Assembly (NCBI GenBank): GCA_030158535.1
Contig: JAOASV010000130.1
Coordinates: 1-60,693 of the forward strand
Origin: Sediminibacterium sp.
GTDB taxonomy: Bacteria > Bacteroidota > Bacteroidia > Chitinophagales > Chitinophagaceae
Length of the DNA stretch: 60,693 nucleotides
Direction: 5' to 3'
Below the pieces are notes generated by a model. That model saw only the letters and a program-made list of their open reading frames with translations, was not told the origin of the DNA and did no database searches. Shown here piece by piece: positions 1-8,919 of this stretch. Position numbers and translations under genes: made by a program. Numbering within the stretch: position 1 is the stretch's first letter; each line of letters begins with the position of its first letter.

Positions 1-434
1 GATGCATCCACATTAACGAGCACAGGCTTATCAAATTTCTTTTTGTTACCGGCAAATGCTTCTAAAAAGTCCTTTACAGAGGAATAAATAAATTTAATAC
101 CAGGCGTTTTTTCAAGTACCGTATCAAAAACGGACACCAACTTTTCAACCACAAATAAAGAGGAAAGCCAACCCACAAAGAGCACCAATAATACCACAAC
201 CACAAAACCTAAACCGGGTATTTTACGAAGGGACCCATCAATATTTTTATCTAAAGCGCTGGGAAACAATGTGTTAATAAGATTTGGTAAAAATCCATCC
301 ACCCATTGAAACAGGCCTAGCACAACCCATAAGGTTACCGCTATTGGGGCTAAAACAATAAGACCCTGAAAGAAAAATTGGAGCAAGCGCTTGAGCGTTA
401 CCTGGGCTCTAAGCTGCTTATACCTAGTATTCAT
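1..434 (-). CDS. DUF502 family membrane protein (5' part only)
   Basis: This gene runs off the left edge; 144 codons are visible, starting at an ATG at 434. The protein begins with a basic N-terminus. A first membrane segment follows at about residues 18-43 (hydrophobic, with an LAPIAVT stretch) and a second at about residues 73-95 (GFVVVVLLVLFVGWLSS). After these comes a soluble stretch with TPGIKFIYSSVKDFLEAF, which is typical of DUF502 inner-membrane proteins. The family's function is not known. The gene is divergent from the tetR efflux operon, and its probable -7 box at 486-493 lies just beside the TetR operator, so co-regulation is possible but unproven. The family call is fairly secure despite the truncation. 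Confidence 0.8.
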   Translation of the reverse strand, partial: MNTRYKQLRAQVTLKRLLQFFFQGLIVLAPIAVTLWVVLGLFQWVDGFLPNLINTLFPSALDKNIDGSLRKIPGLGFVVVVLLVLFVGWLSSLFVVEKLVSVFDTVLEKTPGIKFIYSSVKDFLEAFAGNKKKFDKPVLVNVDA

Positions 435-485
435 GGCTGAAATTTGTTGCAAGTTAATGGATAGTTCGCGCAAACTACCGTTCAA

Positions 486-493
486 CAAAATTA
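486..493 (-). promoter_or_regulatory. Putative -7 box for the DUF502 gene
   Basis: Read on the minus strand this is TAATTTTG, a match to the Bacteroidota -7 consensus TAnnTTTG. It would put transcription start near 478, giving a leader of about 44 bases before the ATG at 434. No clear TTTG sits 19 bases upstream; that region is occupied by the inverted repeat at 508-539. Confidence 0.4.
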
Positions 494-507
494 CGGTTTA
501 TTTTTGA

Positions 508-539
508 ATGGAAACTTTGGTTACATAAAAAGTTTCCAT
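508..539. promoter_or_regulatory. Probable TetR operator (11-bp perfect inverted repeat)
   Basis: ATGGAAACTTT at 508-518 is repeated in exact reverse complement at 529-539, with a 10-base spacer. The 32-bp palindrome covers the space between the -33 and -7 boxes of the tetR promoter. Binding there would block RNA polymerase, which is the usual autorepression arrangement of TetR-family regulators. The start codon region of tetR (563-570) repeats the half-site ATGGAAAC. Seen directly: the repeat and its position. Inferred: that the adjacent TetR protein binds it. Confidence 0.75.
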
Positions 540-546
540 AGTTTTG
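516..546 (+). promoter_or_regulatory. Promoter of the tetR efflux operon (TTTG-N19-TAGTTTTG)
   Basis: TTTG at 516-519 and TAGTTTTG at 539-546 are separated by exactly 19 bases. This fits the primary sigma-factor promoter of Bacteroidota. Transcription would begin near 553, about 10 bases before the tetR ATG at 563. The promoter is overlapped by the inverted repeat at 508-539. Confidence 0.75.
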
Positions 547-562
547 CACCCTCAATTAAAAA

Positions 563-1177
563 ATGGAAACGCAAGATAGAATCATCAGAAAAACACATGA
601 ACTTTTTATGTTATATGGCATAAGAAGCGTGAGCATGGATGAAATTGCCAACCACCTAGGCATGAGCAAAAAAACCATCTATCAGTACTTTAAAGACAAA
701 GATGCGCTAGTAGAAGGGGTCATTAATATTGAAATCCAAAGACACCAGGATGAATTTAGCAGGTACGCTGCCATCAGTGAAAATGCTATCCATGAAATGT
801 TTTTAGCACTTGATACCGCACAAGAAATGTTCAAACATATGAACCCATCTGTGATGTATGACTTACAAAAATACCACAGTTCTGGATTTGAAAAATTTAG
901 AGCGCACAAGAACACTTTCTTTTACGAAATCACAAAAGCAAATATTGAAAGAGGAAAACAAGAAGGATTGTATAGAGCCAATATTGATGTAGACGTGATC
1001 ACTAGGTACAGACTTGCCAATATGTTTTTGATGTTTGACTTTGAACATTTCCCTTCTACCAAATTTACACCCATTCAAATAATTAGTGAAACAACCGATA
1101 ATTTTTTACACGGCTTGGCAACCCAGGCTGGATTAAAAACAATTGAAGCATATAAGCAAGAAAGAAAAAATAAATGA
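563..1177 (+). CDS. TetR/AcrR-family transcriptional regulator
   Basis: This is a 204-residue, one-domain TetR repressor. The N-terminal helix-turn-helix is clear at residues 25-44 (MDEIANHLGMSKKTIYQYF), followed by the usual KDKDALVE. The C-terminal ligand domain is not recognisable beyond the family, so the inducer is unknown. It is the first gene of a probable operon with a TolC-like protein, a membrane fusion protein and an RND pump. Its stop overlaps the next start (ATGA at 1174-1177), which suggests translational coupling. A perfect inverted repeat within its promoter makes autorepression, and repression of the pump, very likely. By analogy with AcrR-type regulators, pump substrates are plausible inducers. 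Confidence 0.92.
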   Translation: METQDRIIRKTHELFMLYGIRSVSMDEIANHLGMSKKTIYQYFKDKDALVEGVINIEIQRHQDEFSRYAAISENAIHEMFLALDTAQEMFKHMNPSVMYDLQKYHSSGFEKFRAHKNTFFYEITKANIERGKQEGLYRANIDVDVITRYRLANMFLMFDFEHFPSTKFTPIQIISETTDNFLHGLATQAGLKTIEAYKQERKNK

Positions 1178-2520
1178 AAATGAACACGAAAAGGATGTTG
1201 GCAGCCAGTATTGTTTTAGCGCTTATGGCGTTTGCAAATACAAGCACTGCTCAAACAAAAAATGAATTTAGCATATCGCAGTGTGTCGATTATGCCTACA
1301 AAAACAACCTGCAAGTAAAAAATGCATTATTGACTATAAAAAGTCAGGAAGCAATCAACAAAGAAGTAACGGCTTCTGCGTTACCTACTATCAATGCAAC
1401 GGTTGGAGGTGTCAATTATTTACAACTTCCCGTTTCTTTACTTCCAGGTGAAATTTTTGGAGGTACTGCAGGTAGTTATATCCCCGTAAGATTTGGTACC
1501 AAATACAATGCCAATGCTAGTTTACAATTACAGCAACTGCTATTTGATGGTCAAGTATTTGTGGCACTCCAAGCGCGCAGAACTACCATTGCGTTACAGC
1601 AAAAATCAGCAGAAGTAACGGAAGAAATGATAAAAACCAATATTCATAAAATCTATTATCAACTGGTGGTAAGTAAAACGCAAATTGGATTGTTAGATGC
1701 GAATATTGAAAGACTTCAAAAATTAGAGCATGACTCCAAAGAGTTATACAAAAATGGATTTGTAGAGAAATTAGACCTCGATAAAATTTCGGTACAAATA
1801 GCCAATTTAGAAACCGAAAAATTAAAAGCCACTAATGCTATTGAATTAGGATACATTGGTCTTAAAACCTTAATGGGCATGCCTGTAAAAGACACGCTCA
1901 TTTTAACAGACAAAATTTCTGAAGATCAAATTACAACGGATATTGCGAGTAATCAAGATTATCAGTATACCGACCGTAAAGAATTTCAAGCGGTTAGCTT
2001 AGGCAAAAAATTAAACGAATACAATATTAAAAGGTATCAGCTAAGCTATTTACCAACGGTAGCCATGTCTGGTGCATACACTAAAAATGCCCAAAGAAAT
2101 CAATTTACTTTTTTCAAAAGTGGCGATTGGTTCACCACAAGCTTTATAGGGCTTAATATTAGCGCACCTATTTTTGATGGTTTTGCAAGAAAAGCAAGAA
2201 TCTCAAAAGCAAAAATTGATTTACAACAAACCGAAAATCAGTTACAAAACCTAAGGCTCACGATTGACGCAGAAGTAACACAGGCTAAAATGAATTTTGC
2301 AACGGCTATCAGTACACTGAACAATCAGAAAAAGAATATGCAATTAGCTGAATCAGTATACGCGCAAACCAAAAAGAAATACGAAATAGGAACTGGTTCC
2401 AATATGGAAATCACAGGCGCACAAACAGATTTAGTAACGGCACAAACCAATTATATCGGCGCCATGTACAGTGCCATTATTGCGCGTGTTGATTATTTAA
2501 AAGCAACAGGAAAATTATAA
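1174..2520 (+). CDS. TolC-family outer membrane efflux protein
   Basis: This 448-residue protein should form the outer-membrane channel of the tripartite pump encoded here. It has a Sec signal peptide of about 26 residues ending in NTSTAQ. The body shows the family's two-fold long alpha-helical pattern: QCVDYAYKNNLQVKNA near the start, and a second half with LNISAPIFDGFARKARI near residue 330 followed by heptad-rich helices. Length is normal for the family. The start at 1174 overlaps the tetR stop by four bases; an in-frame ATG at 1180 is a second possibility. Adaptor and pump genes follow directly. Substrates cannot be read from the sequence. Confidence 0.92.
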   Translation: MKMNTKRMLAASIVLALMAFANTSTAQTKNEFSISQCVDYAYKNNLQVKNALLTIKSQEAINKEVTASALPTINATVGGVNYLQLPVSLLPGEIFGGTAGSYIPVRFGTKYNANASLQLQQLLFDGQVFVALQARRTTIALQQKSAEVTEEMIKTNIHKIYYQLVVSKTQIGLLDANIERLQKLEHDSKELYKNGFVEKLDLDKISVQIANLETEKLKATNAIELGYIGLKTLMGMPVKDTLILTDKISEDQITTDIASNQDYQYTDRKEFQAVSLGKKLNEYNIKRYQLSYLPTVAMSGAYTKNAQRNQFTFFKSGDWFTTSFIGLNISAPIFDGFARKARISKAKIDLQQTENQLQNLRLTIDAEVTQAKMNFATAISTLNNQKKNMQLAESVYAQTKKKYEIGTGSNMEITGAQTDLVTAQTNYIGAMYSAIIARVDYLKATGKL

Positions 2521-2547
2521 TTCAAATAATAAGTAAATACATATACC

Positions 2548-3717
2548 ATGCAAGCAATTATTAAAATCTCACTTGTCAGCGTTTTAGCAGCTTTTATAGC
2601 ATGTAACGGAAGCGAAAAAAGTGGAAGTTTAACCGACAAGAAAAATAAATTAGCGGCACTCAAAAAAGAAGTTAGCGCGCTAGAAACAGAAATCACAACA
2701 CTTGATATAGCAGCGGCCAATCAAGCAACAGGCAAGCTCGTTGTAACTGCAGTGCTTGCAGCACAAACCTTTAATCATTACATTGATTTACAAGGTAAAA
2801 TTGAATCTGAAAGCGTTTCTTATGTAACTGCCCGCGGCGGTGGAGGTCAAGTAAAAGGGGTTTTTGTAAAAAGAGGAGATGTAGTACCTAAAGGAAAACT
2901 ACTTTTAAAATTAGACGATGCCATTCAGCGTCAAGCTTTAATTGCTGCAGAGCAAGGTCTTGAAACCTTAAAAACCCAACTTTCTTTTGCTAAAACACTC
3001 TATCAAAAGCAAAAGAATTTGTGGGAACAAAATATTGGAACAGAAGTGCAAATCATTTCAGCCAAAAACAATGTTGATTTATTAGAAAATCAACTTAAAA
3101 CAGCACAAGAGCAAGTAAAAATTAGTCGTGAGCAAGTTCAGTTCACATCTGTATATAGTGACGTTGACGGTGTAGTAGAAGATGTGAACGTTCGTGTTGG
3201 TGAAATTTTTGCGGGTGCTGGTCAAATTAAAATAGTAAACACCAGTAAATTAAAAGTTACTGCAGAAGTACCTGAAAATTACAGCCAACGTGTTAAAACA
3301 GGAACCAAGCTTACCATTAATCTACCTGATTTACAAAAGAATATTCAAGCGCCTATTTCGGTGGTAGGTAAAATTATCAACCCAAATAGCAGAAGCTTTT
3401 TTATTGAAGCTAAAGTGGCGGCCGATAAAGATTTGAGGCCTAACCAAATTGCACTCGTACAAATTTTAGATTATAGCATTTCTAATGCCATTGCCATTCC
3501 AGTGAATACCTTACAAAATGACGAAACTGGCAAATATGTAATGGTAGCAGTAGCTGAAAAAGGCAAATTAATTGCGCGCAAACGTATGGTAACAGTAGGC
3601 GAATTCTACAAAGATCAATTAGAAATTAAATCGGGTTTACAAGCAGGTGACCAAATTGTAACAGAGGGATTTCAGAGTTTATATGACGGTCAATTGATTG
3701 TTCTTGCTAGTAAATAA
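2548..3717 (+). CDS. Efflux RND periplasmic adaptor (HlyD/AcrA family)
   Basis: This 389-residue membrane fusion protein bridges the inner-membrane RND pump and the TolC-like channel. The N-terminus looks like a lipoprotein signal with Cys19 (FIAC, an imperfect lipobox because of Phe at -3), so lipid anchoring is likely but not certain. A short extra coiled coil (about residues 27-52) precedes the family fold. Then come the lipoyl/barrel-sandwich half near residue 100 (VKRGDVVPKGKLLLKLDD), an alpha-hairpin (about 125-190), the second lipoyl half (VYSDVDGVVEDVNVRVGE) and beta-barrel domains to the end. It lies 27 bases after the TolC-like gene and 24 before the pump, clearly in one operon. Confidence 0.9.
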   Translation: MQAIIKISLVSVLAAFIACNGSEKSGSLTDKKNKLAALKKEVSALETEITTLDIAAANQATGKLVVTAVLAAQTFNHYIDLQGKIESESVSYVTARGGGGQVKGVFVKRGDVVPKGKLLLKLDDAIQRQALIAAEQGLETLKTQLSFAKTLYQKQKNLWEQNIGTEVQIISAKNNVDLLENQLKTAQEQVKISREQVQFTSVYSDVDGVVEDVNVRVGEIFAGAGQIKIVNTSKLKVTAEVPENYSQRVKTGTKLTINLPDLQKNIQAPISVVGKIINPNSRSFFIEAKVAADKDLRPNQIALVQILDYSISNAIAIPVNTLQNDETGKYVMVAVAEKGKLIARKRMVTVGEFYKDQLEIKSGLQAGDQIVTEGFQSLYDGQLIVLASK

Positions 3718-3741
3718 TTAGAATACGAATAAAAATATTGT

Positions 3742-6700
3742 ATGCAATTCACAGAAAATATAAAAGCCAAATTCAAAGAATTTGGGCCTACAACCTGGAG
3801 TATCAAAAACAAAACATCCATTTATTTGGTGATTTTGTTTGTGAGCCTTGCAGGTATTTATCAGTTTGTAACACTGCCTAAAGAACAGTTTCCAGACATC
3901 GTTATTCCTACCATTTATGTACAAACCGTATATGTAGGTAACTCACCAAAAGATATCGAAAACCTTGTAACAAGGCCCATCGAAAAGCAAATCAAAAGTA
4001 TTACGGGTGCAAAAATTAAAAAATTCACCAGTAATTCTCAGCAAGACTTTTCAGCGATCATGGTGGAGTTTGATACCCAGGTTAAAACCGAAGTGGCGCT
4101 TCAAAAAGTAAAAGATGCAACTGATAAGGCCAAACAAGATCTTCCCAAAGACTTAACCATAGAACCAACCGTTTTAGAAGTAAGCTTTAGTGAACAGCCC
4201 ATTATGTCTGTGAACTTAAGTGGTGATTTTGATTTGCCGCGTCTAAAAAAATATGCCGACGACCTAAAAGATAAACTCGAAAATCTATCTCAGATTAACA
4301 GAGTAGATATTGTAGGTGCACCGGAAAGAGAATTCCAAATCAATGTAGACAATTACCGTGCTCAAAGCGCTGGTATTACTTTTGACGATATCACGTACGC
4401 CATTCAAAGAGAAAATATGGATATCTCTGGCGGTTTATTAGAAGTAGGTAATATGAAAAGAACCCTGCAACTAAAAGGGCAACTTAAAACAGCGGGTGAC
4501 ATTGCAAATATTATTGTAAGAAACACCAGTGGTGCGCCTATCTACCTCAAAGACATTGCAACCATTGCGGATACCACTAAAGAGCGTGAAAGTTTCGCGC
4601 GCCTAGATGGTAAAAACGTAGTAACACTTAATATCATTAAAAGAAGTGGCGAAAATTTAATTGAAACATCTGATGGTGTTAAAAAAATAGTTGAGGAAGG
4701 TAAAGGAAGTATTTATCCGAATAATTTAAAAGCTGTTATTTCTGGTGACCAAAGTATTAAAACTAGAAGCTCATTTAATGAACTCGTAAACTCCATTATC
4801 ATTGGATTTATTCTAGTACTAATTGTACTTATGTTTTTTATGGGTGTTGTCAACGCATTTTTTGTGGCGCTCTCTGTACCACTTAGTATGTTTGTTGCTT
4901 TTGTATTTTTACCAGGCGCCGATTTAATTGTTGGTACACATGTAACACTCAATTTTATCGTACTCTTTGCCCTATTATTTGGACTTGGTATCATTGTGGA
5001 CGACGCCATTGTAGTGATAGAAAATACCCACCGCATATTTGTAGAAGGCAAGGGTAAATTAAGTGTCAACAACGCTGCAAGAATGGCTGCTGGAGAGGTT
5101 TTCATACCGGTACTAGCTGGAACCATCACCACCCTTGCTCCATTTTTCCCACTCCTATTTTGGCCCGGAATCATTGGTAAATTCATGGTGTACCTACCCA
5201 CCATGCTCATATTTACACTAGCAGCATCGCTAGTAGTAGCATTTATAATGAACCCTGTATTTGCGGTTGATTTTATGAATCACCCAGAAACAGACAGCAA
5301 AGAACCTAAGTCTGCCATCTTTAAAAAGAAAGGATTTTGGATCGCTGTTGGCATTGGTGTTTTATTAGATCTTGCGGGTGCTCCATTTTTTGGAAACCTA
5401 TTAATTACGTTCATGTTACTTGTTGTATTAAACAGGTATTTTATTACGGATGCCATTCACAATTTCCAAAACAAAGCGCTTCCTTGGATTATGAATCATT
5501 ACGAGTCATTATTACAATGGGCGTTAAAAGGTTGGAGACCCGTTCATTTACTGATTGGTATTATTGCACTCTTTTTTGTTTCGTTATTTGTATTTGTAGG
5601 ATCCATTGTTGGAGGCAGAATACCTGTAACGTTTTTCCCTAAGGGAGACCCTAACCAGTTATTTGTATACCTTAAATTACCCGTAGGTTCTGATGTACGC
5701 TACACCGATTCTATTACACGTGTATTAGAAGGAAGGGTCAATAAAGTTTTAGGTACCGAAAACGGCAAAACCAATCCGATTGTAGAAAGTATTATTAGCA
5801 ACGTGGCTGTAAACGCCGCCGATCCTACCAGTGGTGACCGTACTACAAGAAGTGAACTTGGTCGTATACAAGTATCGTTTGTAGAATATGAAAAAAGACA
5901 TGGCAAAAGCACGGCGCCCTACCTAGATCAAGTTAGGCAGGCGGTTCAGGGGATTCCTGGAACAGAAATAAGTGTGAACCAAGAAAGTGGTGGACCACCA
6001 ACAGACCCTCCCATTAACATTGAAATTGCTAGTGAAGATTTTGATGCGATGATCAAAACAGCTTCTTCACTTAAAAACTATTTAGATTCTATTCGTGTAC
6101 CAGGTGTAGAAGAACTTAAAATGGATGTGGATTTAAAAAATCCAGAAATTACATTAAGTATCGATAGAGAGCGCGCCCTTATTGAAGGTGTGTCAACAGC
6201 TCAAATTGGTATGCAAATTAGAACAGCCCTTTTTGGTAAAGAAATTTCTAAAATAAAAGAAGGTAAAGAAGAATATAAAATTCAGTTACGTAACAATGCT
6301 GTTCAGCGTAAAAGCTTAACGGATTTATTAAATATGCGTATCTCTTTTAGAGACATGGCTTCTGGCGGTGCTGTTAAAAATATTCCGATTAGTGCACTTG
6401 TAAAAGTGGATCCTACCAGCACACTTGGAAGTGTGAAACGCAAAAACCAAAAGCGCTTAATCACACTACGCTCTAATGTATTAACCACCGAAGGTTACAA
6501 TGCAACTGGCGTTAACCAAGTAATTGGAAAACACATTGCAAACTTTAAAGGCGTAACGGATGCTGTAACTATTAAACAAACCGGTGAAGGAGAGCAACAA
6601 GCTGAAACCGTTGCATTCTTAGGAAAAGCACTATTAATTGCACTCATGCTTATTTTATTTACCCTTGTATTACAATTCAATTCGGTAAGTAAATCGGTTA

Positions 6701-7332
6701 TCATTTTAAGTGAAATCCTATTTAGTGTGATTGGTGTGTTCTTAGGTTTTGCTATTACCGGTATGGAAGTATCAGGCCTTATGACAGGCTTAGGTATCGT
6801 AGGTCTTGCAGGTATTGTAGTTAAAAACGGAATTCTAGTGATTGAATTTGCCGATGAATTAAGAAGCAGAGGCATGAAAACCAGAGATGCTATTATTCAG
6901 GCAGGTAAAACCAGAATTATTCCGGTATTACTTACTGCAGTAGCAGCAATACTTGGTTTTATTCCAATTGCGATTGGATTTAATATCAATTTCATCACTT
7001 TATTTTCGGAACTAAACCCGCACATATTTTTAGGCGGCGATAGCGTTGCGTTTTGGAAGCCACTTAGCTGGACCATTATATTTGGACTTGCATTTGCGTT
7101 TTTCATGACGCTGATTATTGTACCTAGTATGTATTTAATTGCTGAGCGTCTTCGTAGACCTATGCGTAAAATGTTTGGCGGCACTTGGATTAGCTTTTTA
7201 GGTATTCCTCCATTTACATTTATCTTTTTATTTTTGATGGTAGCCGTTATGATCAAACATAAAATAAAAGTAAAGGCAAGAAAAAATAAATTACAAAACG
7301 CTGGCGAAACATTTGTTGGTAGCTGGTTTTAA
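3742..7332 (+). CDS. Efflux RND transporter permease (AcrB/HAE1-like)
   Basis: This is the proton-driven inner-membrane pump of the TetR operon, 1196 residues, about 150 longer than AcrB. TM1 lies at about residues 25-45. The proton-relay helix carries the paired aspartates D420-D421 in GLGIIVDDAIVVIENTHR. The GLAGIVVKNGILVIEFAD motif near residue 1025 is the matching TM10 region. The extra length comes from a hydrophobic stretch at about residues 532-570, between the TM6 and TM7 equivalents, and a further helix at about 1148-1175 after the last canonical one. No frameshift is seen. The substrate is unknown; drug or metabolite export is the default expectation. Confidence 0.92.
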   Translation: MQFTENIKAKFKEFGPTTWSIKNKTSIYLVILFVSLAGIYQFVTLPKEQFPDIVIPTIYVQTVYVGNSPKDIENLVTRPIEKQIKSITGAKIKKFTSNSQQDFSAIMVEFDTQVKTEVALQKVKDATDKAKQDLPKDLTIEPTVLEVSFSEQPIMSVNLSGDFDLPRLKKYADDLKDKLENLSQINRVDIVGAPEREFQINVDNYRAQSAGITFDDITYAIQRENMDISGGLLEVGNMKRTLQLKGQLKTAGDIANIIVRNTSGAPIYLKDIATIADTTKERESFARLDGKNVVTLNIIKRSGENLIETSDGVKKIVEEGKGSIYPNNLKAVISGDQSIKTRSSFNELVNSIIIGFILVLIVLMFFMGVVNAFFVALSVPLSMFVAFVFLPGADLIVGTHVTLNFIVLFALLFGLGIIVDDAIVVIENTHRIFVEGKGKLSVNNAARMAAGEVFIPVLAGTITTLAPFFPLLFWPGIIGKFMVYLPTMLIFTLAASLVVAFIMNPVFAVDFMNHPETDSKEPKSAIFKKKGFWIAVGIGVLLDLAGAPFFGNLLITFMLLVVLNRYFITDAIHNFQNKALPWIMNHYESLLQWALKGWRPVHLLIGIIALFFVSLFVFVGSIVGGRIPVTFFPKGDPNQLFVYLKLPVGSDVRYTDSITRVLEGRVNKVLGTENGKTNPIVESIISNVAVNAADPTSGDRTTRSELGRIQVSFVEYEKRHGKSTAPYLDQVRQAVQGIPGTEISVNQESGGPPTDPPINIEIASEDFDAMIKTASSLKNYLDSIRVPGVEELKMDVDLKNPEITLSIDRERALIEGVSTAQIGMQIRTALFGKEISKIKEGKEEYKIQLRNNAVQRKSLTDLLNMRISFRDMASGGAVKNIPISALVKVDPTSTLGSVKRKNQKRLITLRSNVLTTEGYNATGVNQVIGKHIANFKGVTDAVTIKQTGEGEQQAETVAFLGKALLIALMLILFTLVLQFNSVSKSVIILSEILFSVIGVFLGFAITGMEVSGLMTGLGIVGLAGIVVKNGILVIEFADELRSRGMKTRDAIIQAGKTRIIPVLLTAVAAILGFIPIAIGFNINFITLFSELNPHIFLGGDSVAFWKPLSWTIIFGLAFAFFMTLIIVPSMYLIAERLRRPMRKMFGGTWISFLGIPPFTFIFLFLMVAVMIKHKIKVKARKNKLQNAGETFVGSWF

Positions 7333-7343
7333 ATAATAATGTT

Positions 7344-8138
7344 ATGATACAAAATCACGAAATCGATTACAAAATCTATGGAGAAGAAATGCAGTATGTA
7401 GAGGTTGAATTAGACCCAAGCGAATCTGCAATTGCTGAACCAGGTGCATTTATGATGATGGAAGATGGCGTTCAAATGGAAACGTTATTTGGTGATGGCA
7501 GTGGCGCACAGTCCAGCTTTTTAGGAAAACTAATGAACGCTGGAAAGCGCTTATTGGTGGGTGAAAACCTATTTATGACGGCTTTTACCAATACTTCAGG
7601 TGGTGTTAAAACCGTAAGCTTTGCATCACCGTATCCGGGCAAAATTATTCCACTCGATTTGTCAAGATATCAAAACAAAATTATTTGTCAGAAAGACGCC
7701 TTCCTTTGCGCTGCTAAAGGCGTTAGTGTAGGTATCGAGTTCCAAAGAAAATTAGGTACCGGCTTATTTGGCGGAGAAGGTTTTATCATGGAAAAATTAG
7801 AAGGTGATGGTATGGCGTTTTTACATGCCTGCGGTCACGTGGTACAAAAACAATTACAAGAAGGTGATTTATTAAAAATTGATACCGGATGTATTGTTGG
7901 TTTTACTTCAGGTGTACAATATGATATTCAGTTTGTAGGCGGCATCAAAAACAGCATTTTTGGTGGAGAAGGTCTATTTTTTGCAACACTGAGAGGACCT
8001 GGTACCGTTTGGATTCAAACATTACCTATTAGCCGTTTAGCAGGACGCATTTTACAATATGCAACAACTTCTAGAAGAGAAGAAGGCAGTGTACTTGGTG
8101 GCATTGGAAATATATTAGACGGCGATGGCTGGAGATAA
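7344..8138 (+). CDS. AIM24/TIGR00266 family protein
   Basis: The protein has 264 residues and the repeated glycine-rich beta pattern of the AIM24 family. Examples are EPGAFMMMEDGVQMET near residue 35, LFGGEGFIMEKLEGDGMAFL near residue 145, and a third repeat with IFGGEGLFFATLRGPGTVWIQT near residue 210. In bacteria the family's role is unclear; the yeast namesake is a mitochondrial inner-membrane organising factor. There is no signal peptide, so it is probably cytoplasmic. It starts 11 bases after the RND pump and overlaps the next gene by 14 bases, so it is probably on the same transcript. Whether it has anything to do with efflux is unknown. Confidence 0.85.
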   Translation: MIQNHEIDYKIYGEEMQYVEVELDPSESAIAEPGAFMMMEDGVQMETLFGDGSGAQSSFLGKLMNAGKRLLVGENLFMTAFTNTSGGVKTVSFASPYPGKIIPLDLSRYQNKIICQKDAFLCAAKGVSVGIEFQRKLGTGLFGGEGFIMEKLEGDGMAFLHACGHVVQKQLQEGDLLKIDTGCIVGFTSGVQYDIQFVGGIKNSIFGGEGLFFATLRGPGTVWIQTLPISRLAGRILQYATTSRREEGSVLGGIGNILDGDGWR

Positions 8139-8910
8139 CCGAGCAAACCAGGATTCACTCAAAGCATTTTTTGATAAAAAAGTTGCGGTATACAACCAGG
8201 TAAGTTTTATTAAAGACGACCCTATTTGTATACCGCATTTGTTTTCAAAAAAACAAGACATTGAAATTGCAGGTTTTTTTGCAAGCATTTTTGCATGGGG
8301 TAACAGAACCACCATCATACAAAAATCTAAAGAGCTGATGCAACTGATGGACAATGCGCCGCATCAATTTTGTGTAGCGCATCAAGAATCTGATCTTAAA
8401 AAATTACTAGCCTTTAAACACCGCACGTTTAACACCACTGATTTACTCTATTTTATAGAATTTTTAAAAGCACATTATAGTGCACATGAAAGTTTAGAAG
8501 CTGCTTTTTGCTTGTCCCCAGATAACAATCCAGCAGCCAGGCTTCATCATTTTCACCAGTACTTTTTTTCATTACCCGACGCGCCACCCCGAACCAAAAA
8601 GCATATTGCTACACCCAGTAAAGGCTCTACCTGTAAACGACTTAATATGTACCTCAGGTGGATGGTTCGTAAAGACAATAAAGGCGTTGACTTTGGCATT
8701 TGGAATACCATTAAACCCAGTGAGCTAATTTGTCCTATAGATTTACACGTTGCAAGGGTAGCCAAAAGATTTCAGTTATTAGACCGCACCAAAATAGATT
8801 GGCAGGCAGGACTTGAACTTACGCAGTACCTTAAAACACTCGATCCAAAAGATCCGGTAAAATATGATTTTGCATTATTTGGACTAGGTGTGATAGAAAA
8901 GTATGTGTAA
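8125..8910 (+). CDS. DUF2400 (TIGR02757) family protein
   Basis: This 261-residue protein is recognisable as the TIGR02757/DUF2400 family, which is common in Bacteroidota and related to helix-hairpin-helix DNA glycosylase folds. Supporting features are FASIFAWGNRTTIIQKSKELM near residue 50, the block KRLNMYLRWMVRK near residue 172, and GIWNTIKPSELICPIDLHV near residue 190. The biological role is not established. The start ATG at 8125 lies within the end of the preceding gene (14-base overlap). Conserved residues around Trp-Met-Val-Arg and Asp-Leu-His suggest an active or nucleic-acid-binding site, but this is inference. Confidence 0.8.
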   Translation: MAGDNRANQDSLKAFFDKKVAVYNQVSFIKDDPICIPHLFSKKQDIEIAGFFASIFAWGNRTTIIQKSKELMQLMDNAPHQFCVAHQESDLKKLLAFKHRTFNTTDLLYFIEFLKAHYSAHESLEAAFCLSPDNNPAARLHHFHQYFFSLPDAPPRTKKHIATPSKGSTCKRLNMYLRWMVRKDNKGVDFGIWNTIKPSELICPIDLHVARVAKRFQLLDRTKIDWQAGLELTQYLKTLDPKDPVKYDFALFGLGVIEKYV

Positions 8911-8919
8911 TTTAATAGT

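Noticed and set aside
4713..5210. 165-codon open frame on the minus strand within the RND pump gene
   Set aside because: It lies fully opposite a well-supported pump with conserved motifs and has no recognisable domains. It is a shadow of the coding strand.
5337..5642. 101-codon plus-strand frame inside the RND gene in another frame
   Set aside because: Its Cys/Trp-rich product looks like frame noise; the RND frame continues without interruption.
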